Origin: Bacillota bacterium
GTDB taxonomy: Bacteria; Bacillota; Clostridia; Peptostreptococcales; Acidaminobacteraceae
Assembly (NCBI GenBank): GCA_024636005.1
Contig: JAGXHV010000032.1
Span: forward strand, 38,201 to 102,200
Length of the DNA stretch: 64,000 nucleotides
Direction of reading: 5' to 3'
The position numbers were made by a program, and so were the translations under genes. The notes under the pieces were generated by a model. The model saw nothing but the letters and a program-made list of their open reading frames with translations. It was not told the DNA's origin and did no database searches. This document shows positions 35,436 to 43,839 of this stretch, piece by piece. Each line of letters starts with the position of its first letter. The stretch's first letter is position 1.

Positions 35436-36788
35436 ATGGATACTGAAAAGTTCAAAAATGCACTTTTAGTCGAGGGTTTTTGCGATTTGAGGGTTCAAGA
35501 TTTTTCTTTCACGAGCATAAAAGGGACCAAGCGGGAACTGGACACAGTAGCAATCATCAGAAAAACCGGTGGCAACGTCAGGGTTCTTACTGGTGGAGGC
35601 TTTGGGACATTTTGTTTCACTGATCCAAGAGATTTGGAATTCGCCATAGGTGAAGCGAAAATTGCCAGTGATTTGATTCCGGGAAAAAAAATCTTAACCA
35701 ATTATGAAATCAATGTCGATCATGTGAAAGTATCTACAGAGATGGACCCGAGAAAAGTAAGCGTTGAAGATAAAAAGACGCTGATGAATAAATATATTGA
35801 TATTTTTATGAATTATGACAGTATTGTCAATTTAGAATCTGAGTATTATGAACAGTTTACGGATACACTAATATTAAACAACAAGGGAACTGAAGTGAGA
35901 CAGGAAGAACTCATTTGTGGAATAACTTTCCGAGTGACATCAAAAAAGGGCGACTTGACTCAAATTACGCGTTTGTCGTTTGGTGGTAACACGAACTTTT
36001 CTGATTTGCTTGATCAAGATGAGGCAGTTCATGCCAAGGCAAAGCAGACCATCGACTTGCTCGATGCAGAACCCGTAGTCGGAGGCAATTATGATGTGGT
36101 TCTAGATAGCGACGTAAGCGGCCTTTTTATTCATGAGGCTTTTGGTCACCTTAGTGAGTCGGATAACCTTGTGGGCAATCTATCGCTTGCTGAAACGATG
36201 AAACTCGGAGAGACTTTCGCGACTCCTGATTTTAATGTAATAGACGATCCGACAATGAACGGATATCCAGGAAGCTATTCTTATGATCATGAGGGAACCA
36301 TAGCCAAAAAGACTTATCTGATTAAGGGCGGTAAGCTTAGCGGAAGGTTACATTCGCTTGAAAGTGCCAACCTGATGAAAGAGACACCTACTGGGCATGC
36401 AAGGGCGAAAAATTTTGGTTTTACACCAATTGTCAGAATGGGCAATATCTATATTGATAAAGATAAGCATAGTCTTGAAGACATGATCAAATCCATTGAC
36501 AATGGCCTTTACTTGTTCGGATCAGCAGGGGGACAAACAAGTGGAGATACCTTCACATTTGCCGTACAAGGTGCTTATAAAATTGAAAATGGTGAAATCA
36601 AGGGCATGGTACGTGATCTGGCACTTACTGGCCATCTGTTCACAACACTTAAGAATATTGAGATGATTGGTAATGAGATAGGATTTTCTAAGGCCGGTGG
36701 TTGCGGGAAAGGTGGACAAATCCTAATTCAATCGGGTAAAGGGTCTGCACCGATTAAAATTAAGAATATGGGTATAGGGGGAAGATGA
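35436..36788 (+). CDS. tldD: TldD-type metallopeptidase
   Basis: 450 residues. The zinc site is in FIHEAFGHLSESD (HExxxH, about residue 231-237), and AGGQTSGDTFTFAVQGAYKIENG near the end is family-conserved. TldD and TldE form a heterodimer that degrades unfolded or leader peptides, for example in microcin and antidote processing. The track start at 35385 lacks a ribosome binding site; the ATG at 35436 follows ttggaggg. The next gene starts 1 nt later and encodes the partner. No peptide-modifying cluster is directly adjacent. Confidence 0.9.
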   Translation: MDTEKFKNALLVEGFCDLRVQDFSFTSIKGTKRELDTVAIIRKTGGNVRVLTGGGFGTFCFTDPRDLEFAIGEAKIASDLIPGKKILTNYEINVDHVKVSTEMDPRKVSVEDKKTLMNKYIDIFMNYDSIVNLESEYYEQFTDTLILNNKGTEVRQEELICGITFRVTSKKGDLTQITRLSFGGNTNFSDLLDQDEAVHAKAKQTIDLLDAEPVVGGNYDVVLDSDVSGLFIHEAFGHLSESDNLVGNLSLAETMKLGETFATPDFNVIDDPTMNGYPGSYSYDHEGTIAKKTYLIKGGKLSGRLHSLESANLMKETPTGHARAKNFGFTPIVRMGNIYIDKDKHSLEDMIKSIDNGLYLFGSAGGQTSGDTFTFAVQGAYKIENGEIKGMVRDLALTGHLFTTLKNIEMIGNEIGFSKAGGCGKGGQILIQSGKGSAPIKIKNMGIGGR

Positions 36789-36789
36789 C

Positions 36790-38106
36790 ATGAAGACATT
36801 ACTTGAAAAAGTCCTCAGGGTGTGTGATCACGCAGAAGTATATTCAAGAGTCGTATTCAGCACATCGGTATCGGTTCAATCTGGAGAAATGCAAGGCATA
36901 GAGTCTGAAAAAAAGACGGAAGTTGCCATAAGGATTGTCAAGGGGGATAAGATGGGCGCGGCTGTTGCAACATCACTTGAAGATGAATCCATCATTGAAA
37001 GAGCTATGGTTTCACTTGAAAACCAAAAGTCTGAAGCTGTGGAATTTCCTAATGAAAAAGTAAAAGATGTAAACTGCTCATCTGATGTTGTTAGAAATAT
37101 GACCACTCAGCAATTGGTGAAGCTGACTTTTGATGTTTCGGACAGATTAAAAGTGATAGCTTCAGACATCACATCAGGAGTTGAATTCATAAAAACAGTA
37201 AAAGAAGTTAAAATGGTCAATAGCTCGGGATTTGAAAGTGAATATGATTATACCAATATAGCTGTACAGATATACACTTTGAACGAACAAGGTTTTTATA
37301 GCACAACTAAAGAGTATTCAGGTAGTGATCTCCCCTTAATAAAGGATGAACATTTAGAGAAAATGATTGAACTTCATAGACTCGGCAATCAGATGGTAAC
37401 CCTTGAAAACGAGAAAATGCCAGTTGTCTTTTCCGGAAATGTAATGGGCTCACTCATGCTCAGAGTGCTCGGTGGAGTAAATGGGGGTAATGTTTCGAAG
37501 GGCATATCCCCAGTCGGTGATAAACTCGGAAAGAAGCTTTTTTCTGAAAAAATAACCATACGGGATGATGCGACAATGCCACTGGGTTGCAACTCATTTG
37601 CTTTTGATGATGAAGGGACACCTGCACAAAATACTGTGATCTATGAAAATGGGGTGCTTAAAAGTTTTTTGGTGAGCTGTGGGCAATCAAAAAAGCTTGG
37701 CATGAAACCTACAGGAAATGCACAAAAAAGAACGCTCTTCTCAAAAGAAATTGAAGATGCACCTTCAGTGTTTGATACGAATATCATTATTGAGGGTCAT
37801 TCAATTTCAGATGAAGCAATCATCGGTGGCATCAAAAGGGGACTTTTTATCACAGGCGTGATGGGAGCTCACACCGGTAATATCAATCAAGGGGATTTTT
37901 CAATGAATATCTCTTCTGGATTTTTGATCGAAAACGGCAAATTGGTGGGAAAAGTAAAGGGAGCCATGATTGCTGGCAATATCTATGATCTGTTTCAAAA
38001 GGTAGAAGTTATAGGGTCTGAAAAAGAAGTCATGAGAAGTATTTTTTACACAATGGGATACTCACCGATGGTACTTTTCAGTGAAGCAAATATAGTGGGG
38101 AAATAG
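36790..38106 (+). CDS. TldE/PmbA-type subunit of the TldD-TldE protease
   Basis: 438 residues of the PmbA/TldE family. It lacks the HExxxH motif of its partner, as expected for the non-catalytic subunit. Typical blocks: SVQSGEMQGIESEKKTEVAIR at the N terminus, FDDEGTPAQNTVIYENGVL (about residue 270) and GNINQGDFSMNISSGFLIENG at the end. It starts directly after tldD with gggggaag upstream, so the subunits are made together. It is followed by a repeat block and terminators shared with the convergent HD-GYP gene. Confidence 0.9.
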   Translation: MKTLLEKVLRVCDHAEVYSRVVFSTSVSVQSGEMQGIESEKKTEVAIRIVKGDKMGAAVATSLEDESIIERAMVSLENQKSEAVEFPNEKVKDVNCSSDVVRNMTTQQLVKLTFDVSDRLKVIASDITSGVEFIKTVKEVKMVNSSGFESEYDYTNIAVQIYTLNEQGFYSTTKEYSGSDLPLIKDEHLEKMIELHRLGNQMVTLENEKMPVVFSGNVMGSLMLRVLGGVNGGNVSKGISPVGDKLGKKLFSEKITIRDDATMPLGCNSFAFDDEGTPAQNTVIYENGVLKSFLVSCGQSKKLGMKPTGNAQKRTLFSKEIEDAPSVFDTNIIIEGHSISDEAIIGGIKRGLFITGVMGAHTGNINQGDFSMNISSGFLIENGKLVGKVKGAMIAGNIYDLFQKVEVIGSEKEVMRSIFYTMGYSPMVLFSEANIVGK

Positions 38107-38128
38107 GTAATTTTTTGTGAAACAAAAA

Positions 38129-38170
38129 ATCGCGTAGTTAAGTTTCCAAAGGAAACTTATTAGCGCCTCA
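38129..38170 (-). repeat. Dispersed intergenic hairpin repeat, copy 3 (reverse orientation)
   Basis: Reverse complement of the copy 1/4 core, with loop TTT and GAGGCGC instead of GAGACGC. An A/T-rich hairpin (ATTTTTTGT/ACAAAAAAT, 38110-38130) follows it on the minus strand, where the other copies have their terminators. Confidence 0.85.
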
Positions 38171-38224
38171 GTTGACATTTCAAGATGTTCCTGTTTGAGA
38201 ACTATTAAGTATATTAATCACAAT

Positions 38225-38275
38225 AAAACTGCTAGAAATGAGCTTTTATAGACTCTCATCTCTAGCAGTTTTTTT
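38225..38275 (+). terminator. Bidirectional Rho-independent terminator
   Basis: AAAACTGCTAGAAATGAG pairs with CTCATCTCTAGCAGTTTT and is followed by T-run; between convergent tldE and the HD-GYP gene. Confidence 0.88.
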
Positions 38276-38280
38276 ATACG

Positions 38281-39390
38281 TCAATCATAGATTATTTTTT
38301 CAATGGTCAGGTTATGTGTTTTCATTAAATCGACATGACCATCTGGAGTCTCATCCAACCTGTTGTCTTTTAAGATTCGCATCACTGGTCTAAGAGGATG
38401 TGATGTACTGTTTTTCAGTACAATGCCTTTTCTTCCGTCTGAAAGTAAGACGTGTGTGCCCGCAGGATAAGGCACTATGCATCTTGAAAAGATGTTTGAA
38501 AGTTCAAAATCGAAGAGCCTACCAGCATTACCCATAATGTATTCGATTACTTCATTGTGTAAAAATGCGCTTCTGTGTTTTCGATCAGAGGTCATCGCAT
38601 CATAAACATCCGCCAACATAACAATTTTTGCATGAGGATGAATGTCTTCATTTTCAAGTTCGCCGGGATAACCGGAACCATCAATTCGTTCATGATGATG
38701 GAGTACAATGGTACGCACATGGCTGTTTAGAGTGGTGTTTGCAGTAAGAATTTCATGGCCATGAATAGGATGTTGTCTCATTTCGCGCCAGGCCACATCA
38801 GAAAGTGGATTGGGGTGATCATACAAATCCTTAGAAAAGTTTTTGTAACCTATGTTGATTAAGAGTGAGGCAATCGCTATATTTCGTATTTCCTTGATGT
38901 TAAGACCTTTCTTGACAGCGAGCATGATGGAAAGTACTGCAGTATTGACGGCATGCTCATAGAGATAATCATTTTCTGATTTGATGTCCATGATAGATAT
39001 TTTGAGATCGTTCGAATTTAAGATTTCATCAATGAGTGATTCGGAAACATGATCGATGACTTCGAGAAGTTCCTGTCCTGAATTGCCATAAACAAGCTGT
39101 TGTTTTTGTTTGTTGATTTCTTCGGTAAATCGGGCCATGCTGTCCTTGATGTCAAAAATAGCTTTTTTTCGGATTTCAGGACTGATGATGTCTTTGACTT
39201 CTTCTTCGAGAATATCTTCTTCGTCCTGATTTTTGACATAGAGTGATTTGAACCCAAGAGCTTTTATTCTGGCTATATTCTTTGGATTGAGTATAACGTT
39301 TTTTCTGAGCAATATTTGATTTTTGATATTGACCAAGTTTTCAGCTAGCATGGTATTGTCTTTTAAAAAATCAAGAGGTATAAAACGCAT
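38281..39390 (-). CDS. HD-GYP domain protein, apparently degenerate in the HD dyad
   Basis: 369 residues. An N-terminal helical region (residues 1-130, PLDFLKDNTMLAENLVN) precedes an HD-GYP domain. The GYP signature is intact (HHHERIDGSGYPGEL), as is VMLADVYDAMTSDR. Where the metal-binding HD dyad belongs (usually LLHDIGK), the sequence is LLINIGYKN, so both H and D are replaced. Loss of this dyad should remove or alter c-di-GMP phosphodiesterase activity; the protein may be a nucleotide-binding regulator (inference). Start ATG at 39390 with ggag 7 nt upstream; the GTG at 39396 is too close to the binding site. Confidence 0.88.
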   Translation of the reverse strand: MRFIPLDFLKDNTMLAENLVNIKNQILLRKNVILNPKNIARIKALGFKSLYVKNQDEEDILEEEVKDIISPEIRKKAIFDIKDSMARFTEEINKQKQQLVYGNSGQELLEVIDHVSESLIDEILNSNDLKISIMDIKSENDYLYEHAVNTAVLSIMLAVKKGLNIKEIRNIAIASLLINIGYKNFSKDLYDHPNPLSDVAWREMRQHPIHGHEILTANTTLNSHVRTIVLHHHERIDGSGYPGELENEDIHPHAKIVMLADVYDAMTSDRKHRSAFLHNEVIEYIMGNAGRLFDFELSNIFSRCIVPYPAGTHVLLSDGRKGIVLKNSTSHPLRPVMRILKDNRLDETPDGHVDLMKTHNLTIEKIIYD

Positions 39391-39501
39391 AATCACACTC
39401 CAATCCTTTTTCTTGATTTTAACATAAAATTAGTTGTGAATATAAAGGTTTTTTTTGTTTTTTGTAGAACATTATATATTAGTAGGAAAAGAGGTGCGGA
39501 T

Positions 39502-39945
39502 ATGTTTCATAATGAGATCAAAAAAAAGCTTCGAACACTCAAACAACAAGAAATTGGAATCCGCACCAATTACGGTGGCATAGAAGCGAACGGGATTCGA
39601 TTGATTTGGGATCAATATTTCTCGACAAAGACGATTGATGACCAAACAGTGAAATACAGCCTCAAAAAACTATCTGAAATGAATCATGATGATCGAAAAG
39701 AGGTTTTTGACGCTTTTTTTTGCTCTGTATTCATCCAACATTATAAAGAAAACGGTATTCCAGTCACAGATATGTTTGATATGAGCCTGTTATCTTATTT
39801 TGGGTTACCTGCAACGGCAACAATGGAAGATATAAAAAGTCGTTTCAGACATCTGGCGAAGATCAACCACCCAGACAAAGGTGGCAGCTCGGATGTATTC
39901 ATAGAGATTTTAGATGCATATGAGCAATTGACTTCAAAATTCTAG
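39502..39945 (+). CDS. Small protein with C-terminal J domain
   Basis: 147 residues. A DnaJ-type J domain occupies about residues 93-147 at the C terminus, with the HPD motif in INHPDKGG (stimulates DnaK ATPase). The N-terminal 90 residues are a helical, charged region I do not recognise. Canonical DnaJ has the J domain at the N terminus plus zinc-finger and client domains, all absent here, so this is a specialised co-chaperone resembling DnaJ-like type III proteins. Start ATG at 39502 after gaggtgcgg. Its stop overlaps that of the convergent sortase gene through the shared CTAG. Confidence 0.8.
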   Translation: MFHNEIKKKLRTLKQQEIGIRTNYGGIEANGIRLIWDQYFSTKTIDDQTVKYSLKKLSEMNHDDRKEVFDAFFCSVFIQHYKENGIPVTDMFDMSLLSYFGLPATATMEDIKSRFRHLAKINHPDKGGSSDVFIEILDAYEQLTSKF

Positions 39946-40697
39946 TCCTCAATGGCATGTATGATCATCCTGCCATTTTTAGTTTCATAGCTGCATGTCG
40001 CAAGAGTCAATAGGGCTTTATCTTCACTGAAGATAAAGCCTTTTTTATGCATGGAATAGGACATCAGAGTCTGCAGGTAACTCTCATAATCTAGACCTTG
40101 GAAATTAATCTCAAGTTTGTAATCATCAGCGGATACAATATAAGCGGAAAAAATGGTATAGGTTTTCTCTCCATATAGACCACTTATTTTAATTGTGTCA
40201 TGAGTATTGAAATAGGTTTCTTCCTTATACTCGTGTAAGCCACCAAACATGGTTCCATTTTTCATGTAATGCCCATAGATGATGGTGTGCTGATCATTGA
40301 ATTGACCAAGGTTTCTATAGTCCATGAAAATCGCTCCAGCATCACTGCTATTTTTGTAAATATCTTTATTCAGATAAAAGGCGTTGTCTATACCTCTGAG
40401 AACTGGATAATCTATTATTGTGTCAGAGATTTCAATCCAACCTGTAAAATCAGGATTTACTGCTAGATACTCTAAATTTTTATTGGGCTTATAATCATAC
40501 TTGCTGTTTTTCGGTTCAATGGGAAGTTCTATCGATTCCACTTCTTCCACGATATCCGTCGTTCTATTGACAATGAGTTGTGAGACTTCATCTTCAGACG
40601 CCTTTCTCTGGATGAGTATTGAACCGCTAACAATAGCTATTATTATCAACAGAATAATAGAACTATTAAGGAAGAATTTTTTTTGATTTTTAGTCAT
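39942..40697 (-). CDS. Class B sortase
   Basis: 251 residues. Transmembrane anchor at residues about 9-30, then the sortase fold. Catalytic His is in TIIYGHYMKNGTMF, Cys in LATCSYET, Arg in NGRMIIHA, spaced as in SrtB-type enzymes. Sortases cleave an LPxTG-like motif and attach the protein to peptidoglycan; the divergent neighbour at 40859 carries LPQTG, the only obvious substrate in this window. The start at 40697 follows gagaggtgatt. Promoter and Fur-box-like site lie in the shared intergenic region. The class is inferred from overall similarity, not from a structural comparison. Confidence 0.88.
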   Translation of the reverse strand: MTKNQKKFFLNSSIILLIIIAIVSGSILIQRKASEDEVSQLIVNRTTDIVEEVESIELPIEPKNSKYDYKPNKNLEYLAVNPDFTGWIEISDTIIDYPVLRGIDNAFYLNKDIYKNSSDAGAIFMDYRNLGQFNDQHTIIYGHYMKNGTMFGGLHEYKEETYFNTHDTIKISGLYGEKTYTIFSAYIVSADDYKLEINFQGLDYESYLQTLMSYSMHKKGFIFSEDKALLTLATCSYETKNGRMIIHAIED

Positions 40698-40716
40698 TGT
40701 AATCACCTCTCGATTC

Positions 40717-40745
40717 ATTTTATCACGTTAAGAAATAAAAATCAA
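40717..40745 (-). promoter_or_regulatory. Promoter of the sortase gene
   Basis: On the minus strand TTGATT, 17-bp spacer, TAAAAT; predicted transcription starts just before the gagaggtga binding site. Confidence 0.55.
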
Positions 40746-40751
40746 ATTAAT

Positions 40752-40766
40752 TGAAAATAATTCTCA
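40752..40766. promoter_or_regulatory. Fur-box-like palindrome between sortase and fasciclin genes
   Basis: TGAAAATAATTCTCA matches the 7-1-7 Fur consensus TGATAATNATTATCA at 12 of 14 fixed positions. It lies 6-7 nt outside the -35 elements of both divergent promoters. Confidence 0.55.
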
Positions 40767-40773
40767 ATTTAAG

Positions 40774-40802
40774 TTGACAATAATCACAATAAGTGATATA
40801 TT
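40774..40802 (+). promoter_or_regulatory. Promoter of the fasciclin gene
   Basis: TTGACA, 17-bp spacer, TATATT, 56 nt before the ATG at 40859. A weaker Fur-like sequence overlaps the -35 region. Confidence 0.65.
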
Positions 40803-40858
40803 ATGATCATAAAATAACTTAGTGTGATTTAAAGATATAATTTTGAAGGAGGATTACC

Positions 40859-41896
40859 ATGAAAAAGATTTTAAGTATTATGATGAGTTTGTTATTATTA
40901 ATCAGTGTACCAACATTTTCAGCAGAAGGCGATATAGTGGACATAGCAGCAGGAAATTCGGATTTCAGTATTTTAGTAGCGGCGCTCCAAAAATCGGAAC
41001 TCGTCGGAGCACTTCAAGGTGATGGACCATTTACAGTCTTTGCACCGACGGATGCAGCTTTCGTCAAACTGCTTGGAGATTTGGGTATAGAGGCTGAGGA
41101 TCTTCTCAATCATCCACAGCTTAGTGAAGTACTATTATATCACGTCGTATCAGGTAAAGTAATGAGCACTGATTTATCAAATGGTCTTGAAGCATCGACT
41201 TTAAGTGGAGAAGCCATCAAAGTGGATTTGACAGACGGTGTTAAAATTAATTCGTCAAATGTAGTTACAGCAGATATTGAAGCGACAAACGGTGTGATTC
41301 ATGTAATTGATGAAGTATTGGTTCCTAGTTCATTCGTACTCAGCCCACCAAGTGTTCCAGAAACTGTAGTTGACATAGCTCTTTCAAGTGAAGATTTCAG
41401 CATGCTGGTATCATTGCTACAAAAATCAGACTTAGTAGGCGCATTACAAGGTGAGGGTCCATTTACAGTATTTGCACCTACAAACAAAGCCTTTGAAGAT
41501 TTACTTGCAGCTCTAGGCATTTCAGCGTCAGATCTTATGGCACAACCTGACCTCGCAAAAGTATTGCTCTATCATGTGGTCTCTGGAAATGTACTCAGTA
41601 CTGATCTTAGTAATGGTCTTGAAGCTGCTACACTGAACGGTGAATCTGTTAAATTTGACCTATCAGATGGAGTGAAAGTAAATTCAAGTGGTGTTGTTGC
41701 GGCGGATTTAGTAGCACAAAATGGTGTTGTACACGTAGTCGATTCAGTTTTGGTACCAAGCAATTTCGTTTATCAAGCAGTAGAAGCTGATGAAGAATTG
41801 CCACAAACTGGAACAATGGATTTGACCTCCATTTTTATATTCAGTATAATAGGATTAGCAGCCGTGATGGTTGTAAAAAAAAGAGTGAAAGCATAA
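40859..41896 (+). CDS. LPQTG-anchored surface protein with two fasciclin (FAS1) domains
   Basis: 345 residues: signal peptide (LSIMMSLLLLISVPTFSAE), two FAS1 domains (about residues 24-155 and 168-305), then LPQTG, a hydrophobic segment and KKRVKA, a complete cell-wall sorting signal. The FAS1 domains share the GPFTVFAPT signature and the SGNVLSTDLSNGLEA and GVIHVIDEVLVPS type blocks, so they arose by duplication. FAS1 proteins mediate adhesion or cell-cell contacts. The divergent class B sortase is probably its anchoring enzyme. Start ATG after gaaggagga. The next gene, an XRE-B12 regulator, is 12 nt downstream and likely in the same operon. Confidence 0.93.
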   Translation: MKKILSIMMSLLLLISVPTFSAEGDIVDIAAGNSDFSILVAALQKSELVGALQGDGPFTVFAPTDAAFVKLLGDLGIEAEDLLNHPQLSEVLLYHVVSGKVMSTDLSNGLEASTLSGEAIKVDLTDGVKINSSNVVTADIEATNGVIHVIDEVLVPSSFVLSPPSVPETVVDIALSSEDFSMLVSLLQKSDLVGALQGEGPFTVFAPTNKAFEDLLAALGISASDLMAQPDLAKVLLYHVVSGNVLSTDLSNGLEAATLNGESVKFDLSDGVKVNSSGVVAADLVAQNGVVHVVDSVLVPSNFVYQAVEADEELPQTGTMDLTSIFIFSIIGLAAVMVVKKRVKA

Positions 41897-41908
41897 GCAG
41901 GTGATAAC

Positions 41909-42778
41909 ATGAGTGATTTCGGCACACGTCTTAAGAATATACGTAAACTCAAAAAAATGACTCAAAAAGAATTGGCGGAGATGTTGAATGTCACACAGTC
42001 TACTATAGCAAATTATGAAAGCAATCTGAGATTTCCAGGAGAAGCAAACCTGAAGGAAATTTCAGATTTGCTTCATATCAGTTCAGATTATTTATTGGGT
42101 ATAGCAGAAGAAACCAAAACCGTGAAAGCTACGGGCGTGGTGGATCTGATGAAGTTAAAAGAGGATTTGCTGGAGGCTTTACTGAAAAGTGATGAGTCCT
42201 TAGCTACAAAAATTGTAATAGAATCTTATGTAAACGGTGCTGTGACACATGAAGTCATTGATCAGGTTTTTCACCCTATAATGGTCGAGACGGGGCGTTT
42301 ATGGGAAACTGGAAAGCTGGACATCTCTCAGGAACATTTCATATCTGACGTTGTAGAAAGATTGATTTCATTGATTGGTATTCAAATGTCTACTGATGAT
42401 TTCAAACACACGGTAATGTTGATCTCACCAAGTGGCGAGGAACATGTCCTTGTTCTAAAAATGATGAAGGAAATATTTCTTGAGGAGGGATGGCGGGTCT
42501 TTAACCTAGGTAAAAGCATTCCTGTCGCAAGTATTGCGTTCTTAATTGAAAAAGAAGACATTGATTTGATTGCCATTTCCATCACTGGAAAAAACAATCT
42601 CAATGGAGCGGAGCACCTTATTTCAGCCATTAGAAACCTTGGAATTTTTAAAATTCCCAAAATAATGGTCGGAGGACAAGCTGTGGAAAGTGAAGTACAA
42701 GCAAAAGTATTTTTGGGTGCTGATTATTATGCATCTTCTTTCTCGGAAATGAGGAAAATCGCATTGGAACAATTTTAA
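41909..42778 (+). CDS. XRE-type HTH regulator with CarH-like B12-binding domains
   Basis: 289 residues. XRE/Cro helix-turn-helix at about residues 6-58 (LKKMTQKELAEMLNVTQSTIANYE). Next is a four-helix B12-cap domain containing LWETGKLDISQEH, which is the W-x9-E-H signature of CarH/LitR photoreceptors. A cobalamin-binding Rossmann domain follows, with E-x-H (SGEEHVLVL) and VGGQ. In CarH the upper His ligand lies in the W-x9-EH helix and adenosylcobalamin makes the repressor light-sensitive. Here the MerR-type HTH of CarH is replaced by an XRE HTH, and the ExHxxG glycine is Val. Light or B12 sensing is a proposal. It lies 12 nt behind the fasciclin gene. Confidence 0.85.
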   Translation: MSDFGTRLKNIRKLKKMTQKELAEMLNVTQSTIANYESNLRFPGEANLKEISDLLHISSDYLLGIAEETKTVKATGVVDLMKLKEDLLEALLKSDESLATKIVIESYVNGAVTHEVIDQVFHPIMVETGRLWETGKLDISQEHFISDVVERLISLIGIQMSTDDFKHTVMLISPSGEEHVLVLKMMKEIFLEEGWRVFNLGKSIPVASIAFLIEKEDIDLIAISITGKNNLNGAEHLISAIRNLGIFKIPKIMVGGQAVESEVQAKVFLGADYYASSFSEMRKIALEQF

Positions 42779-42783
42779 ATTTT

Positions 42784-42818
42784 ATGCCACACCAGTTCTA
42801 TAGTTGGTGTGGCATTTT
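42784..42818 (+). terminator. Rho-independent terminator
   Basis: ATGCCACACCA pairs with TGGTGTGGCAT, followed by TTTT; after the XRE-B12 regulator. Confidence 0.75.
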
Positions 42819-42888
42819 GATTGTCTAAAAAAATAGAGGATATTTGTGATATTTGAAGAATTAATCCATTATGAGGAGGTATAAAATT

Positions 42889-43251
42889 ATGAAATTTTGT
42901 TGGACTACATTAACAGTTAATGACATGGAAACGTCACTGAAATTTTACCAAGAGATTATAGGATTACCACTAAACAGAAGATTTGTAGGTGCACCTGGAG
43001 TAGAACTTGCTTTTTTGGGTGAAGGAGAAACGGAAGTGGAACTTATTTGCGACCCCAATCGTCCTGCACCTGGTGAAATCAATGGGATATCTCTAGGTTT
43101 CGTAGTAAAGTCTGTTGATGAAATGATGGCGTTTGTTGAATCTAAAAACATTTTGATCGATAGTGGACCCTTCCAGCCCAATCCCCACGTCAAGTTTTTC
43201 TATGTAAAGGATCCAAACGGACTTAGCATTCAGTTTGTTGAAAACATGTAA
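42889..43251 (+). CDS. VOC-family (glyoxalase/bleomycin resistance-like) protein
   Basis: 120 residues, one VOC module of two beta-alpha-beta-beta-beta units. MKFCWTTLTVNDMETSLKFYQ and FFYVKDPNGLSIQFVENM mark the two ends. Metal-ligand candidates are the Glu in VELICDP and the Glu/Gln region near the C terminus. The family includes lactoylglutathione lyases and drug-binding proteins; no substrate follows from sequence alone. Start ATG at 42889 after atgaggagg. It is 12 nt before the flavodoxin gene, so the two are probably co-transcribed. Confidence 0.8.
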   Translation: MKFCWTTLTVNDMETSLKFYQEIIGLPLNRRFVGAPGVELAFLGEGETEVELICDPNRPAPGEINGISLGFVVKSVDEMMAFVESKNILIDSGPFQPNPHVKFFYVKDPNGLSIQFVENM

Positions 43252-43263
43252 GGAGGGAATGGA

Positions 43264-43794
43264 TTGAGAATTGCAGTTGTATACACATCGACTACAGGAT
43301 TTACACAAAAATATGCCATGTGGATAGCCGAAGCGCTGGAAGCTGAGTGTTATAAGCTCAAGGATATGAAAAATGACGATTTTGAAAAATATGATTTTTT
43401 CGTGTATGGTGGTAGTCTTCATGCTATCGGAATAAATGGACTCAAAGAGTTCAAAGAACGGATTAAAGAACTTAAGAATACAAAATGGACAGTTTTTGCA
43501 GTGGGTGCCACACCAGTAAAAGACGATGTGGTGCCTCTTCTGATCAAAGAAAATTTGACCTTAGAGGAACGGGAAAACATAAAGTTGTTCTACTTTAGAG
43601 GTGGATTTGATTACGATGCTTTGAAGATCAAAGACAAGATAATGATGAAATTATTGAAATTAAAAATAAAGATGAAACCAGAAAAAGATCGAACGCCCGA
43701 TGAAAAGGGTATGATTAATGTATATGATCAAAGAACCGATTTCAGTCAAAAAAAATCTATCGATGGAATTGTAGCATACATACGTTCATTATAG
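43264..43794 (+). CDS. Flavodoxin-domain protein (Flavodoxin_5/HemG-like)
   Basis: 176 residues. N-terminal FMN phosphate-binding loop TSTTGFTQKYA and VYGGSLHAIGINGLKEF (ring-binding loop) fit the flavodoxin fold; the protein is of HemG/menaquinone-dependent protoporphyrinogen-oxidase size, but no heme genes adjoin, so a general electron-transfer or quinone-reducing role is equally likely. TTG start at 43264 with aaggagggaa upstream; the nearby ATG at 43259 is out of frame. Its partner is likely the VOC protein upstream or an unlinked oxidoreductase. Confidence 0.8.
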   Translation: MRIAVVYTSTTGFTQKYAMWIAEALEAECYKLKDMKNDDFEKYDFFVYGGSLHAIGINGLKEFKERIKELKNTKWTVFAVGATPVKDDVVPLLIKENLTLEERENIKLFYFRGGFDYDALKIKDKIMMKLLKLKIKMKPEKDRTPDEKGMINVYDQRTDFSQKKSIDGIVAYIRSL

Positions 43795-43839
43795 AAAAAT
43801 GCTCTTGAGTGAAACACCATTTGTGGAGGGGAGAACACT

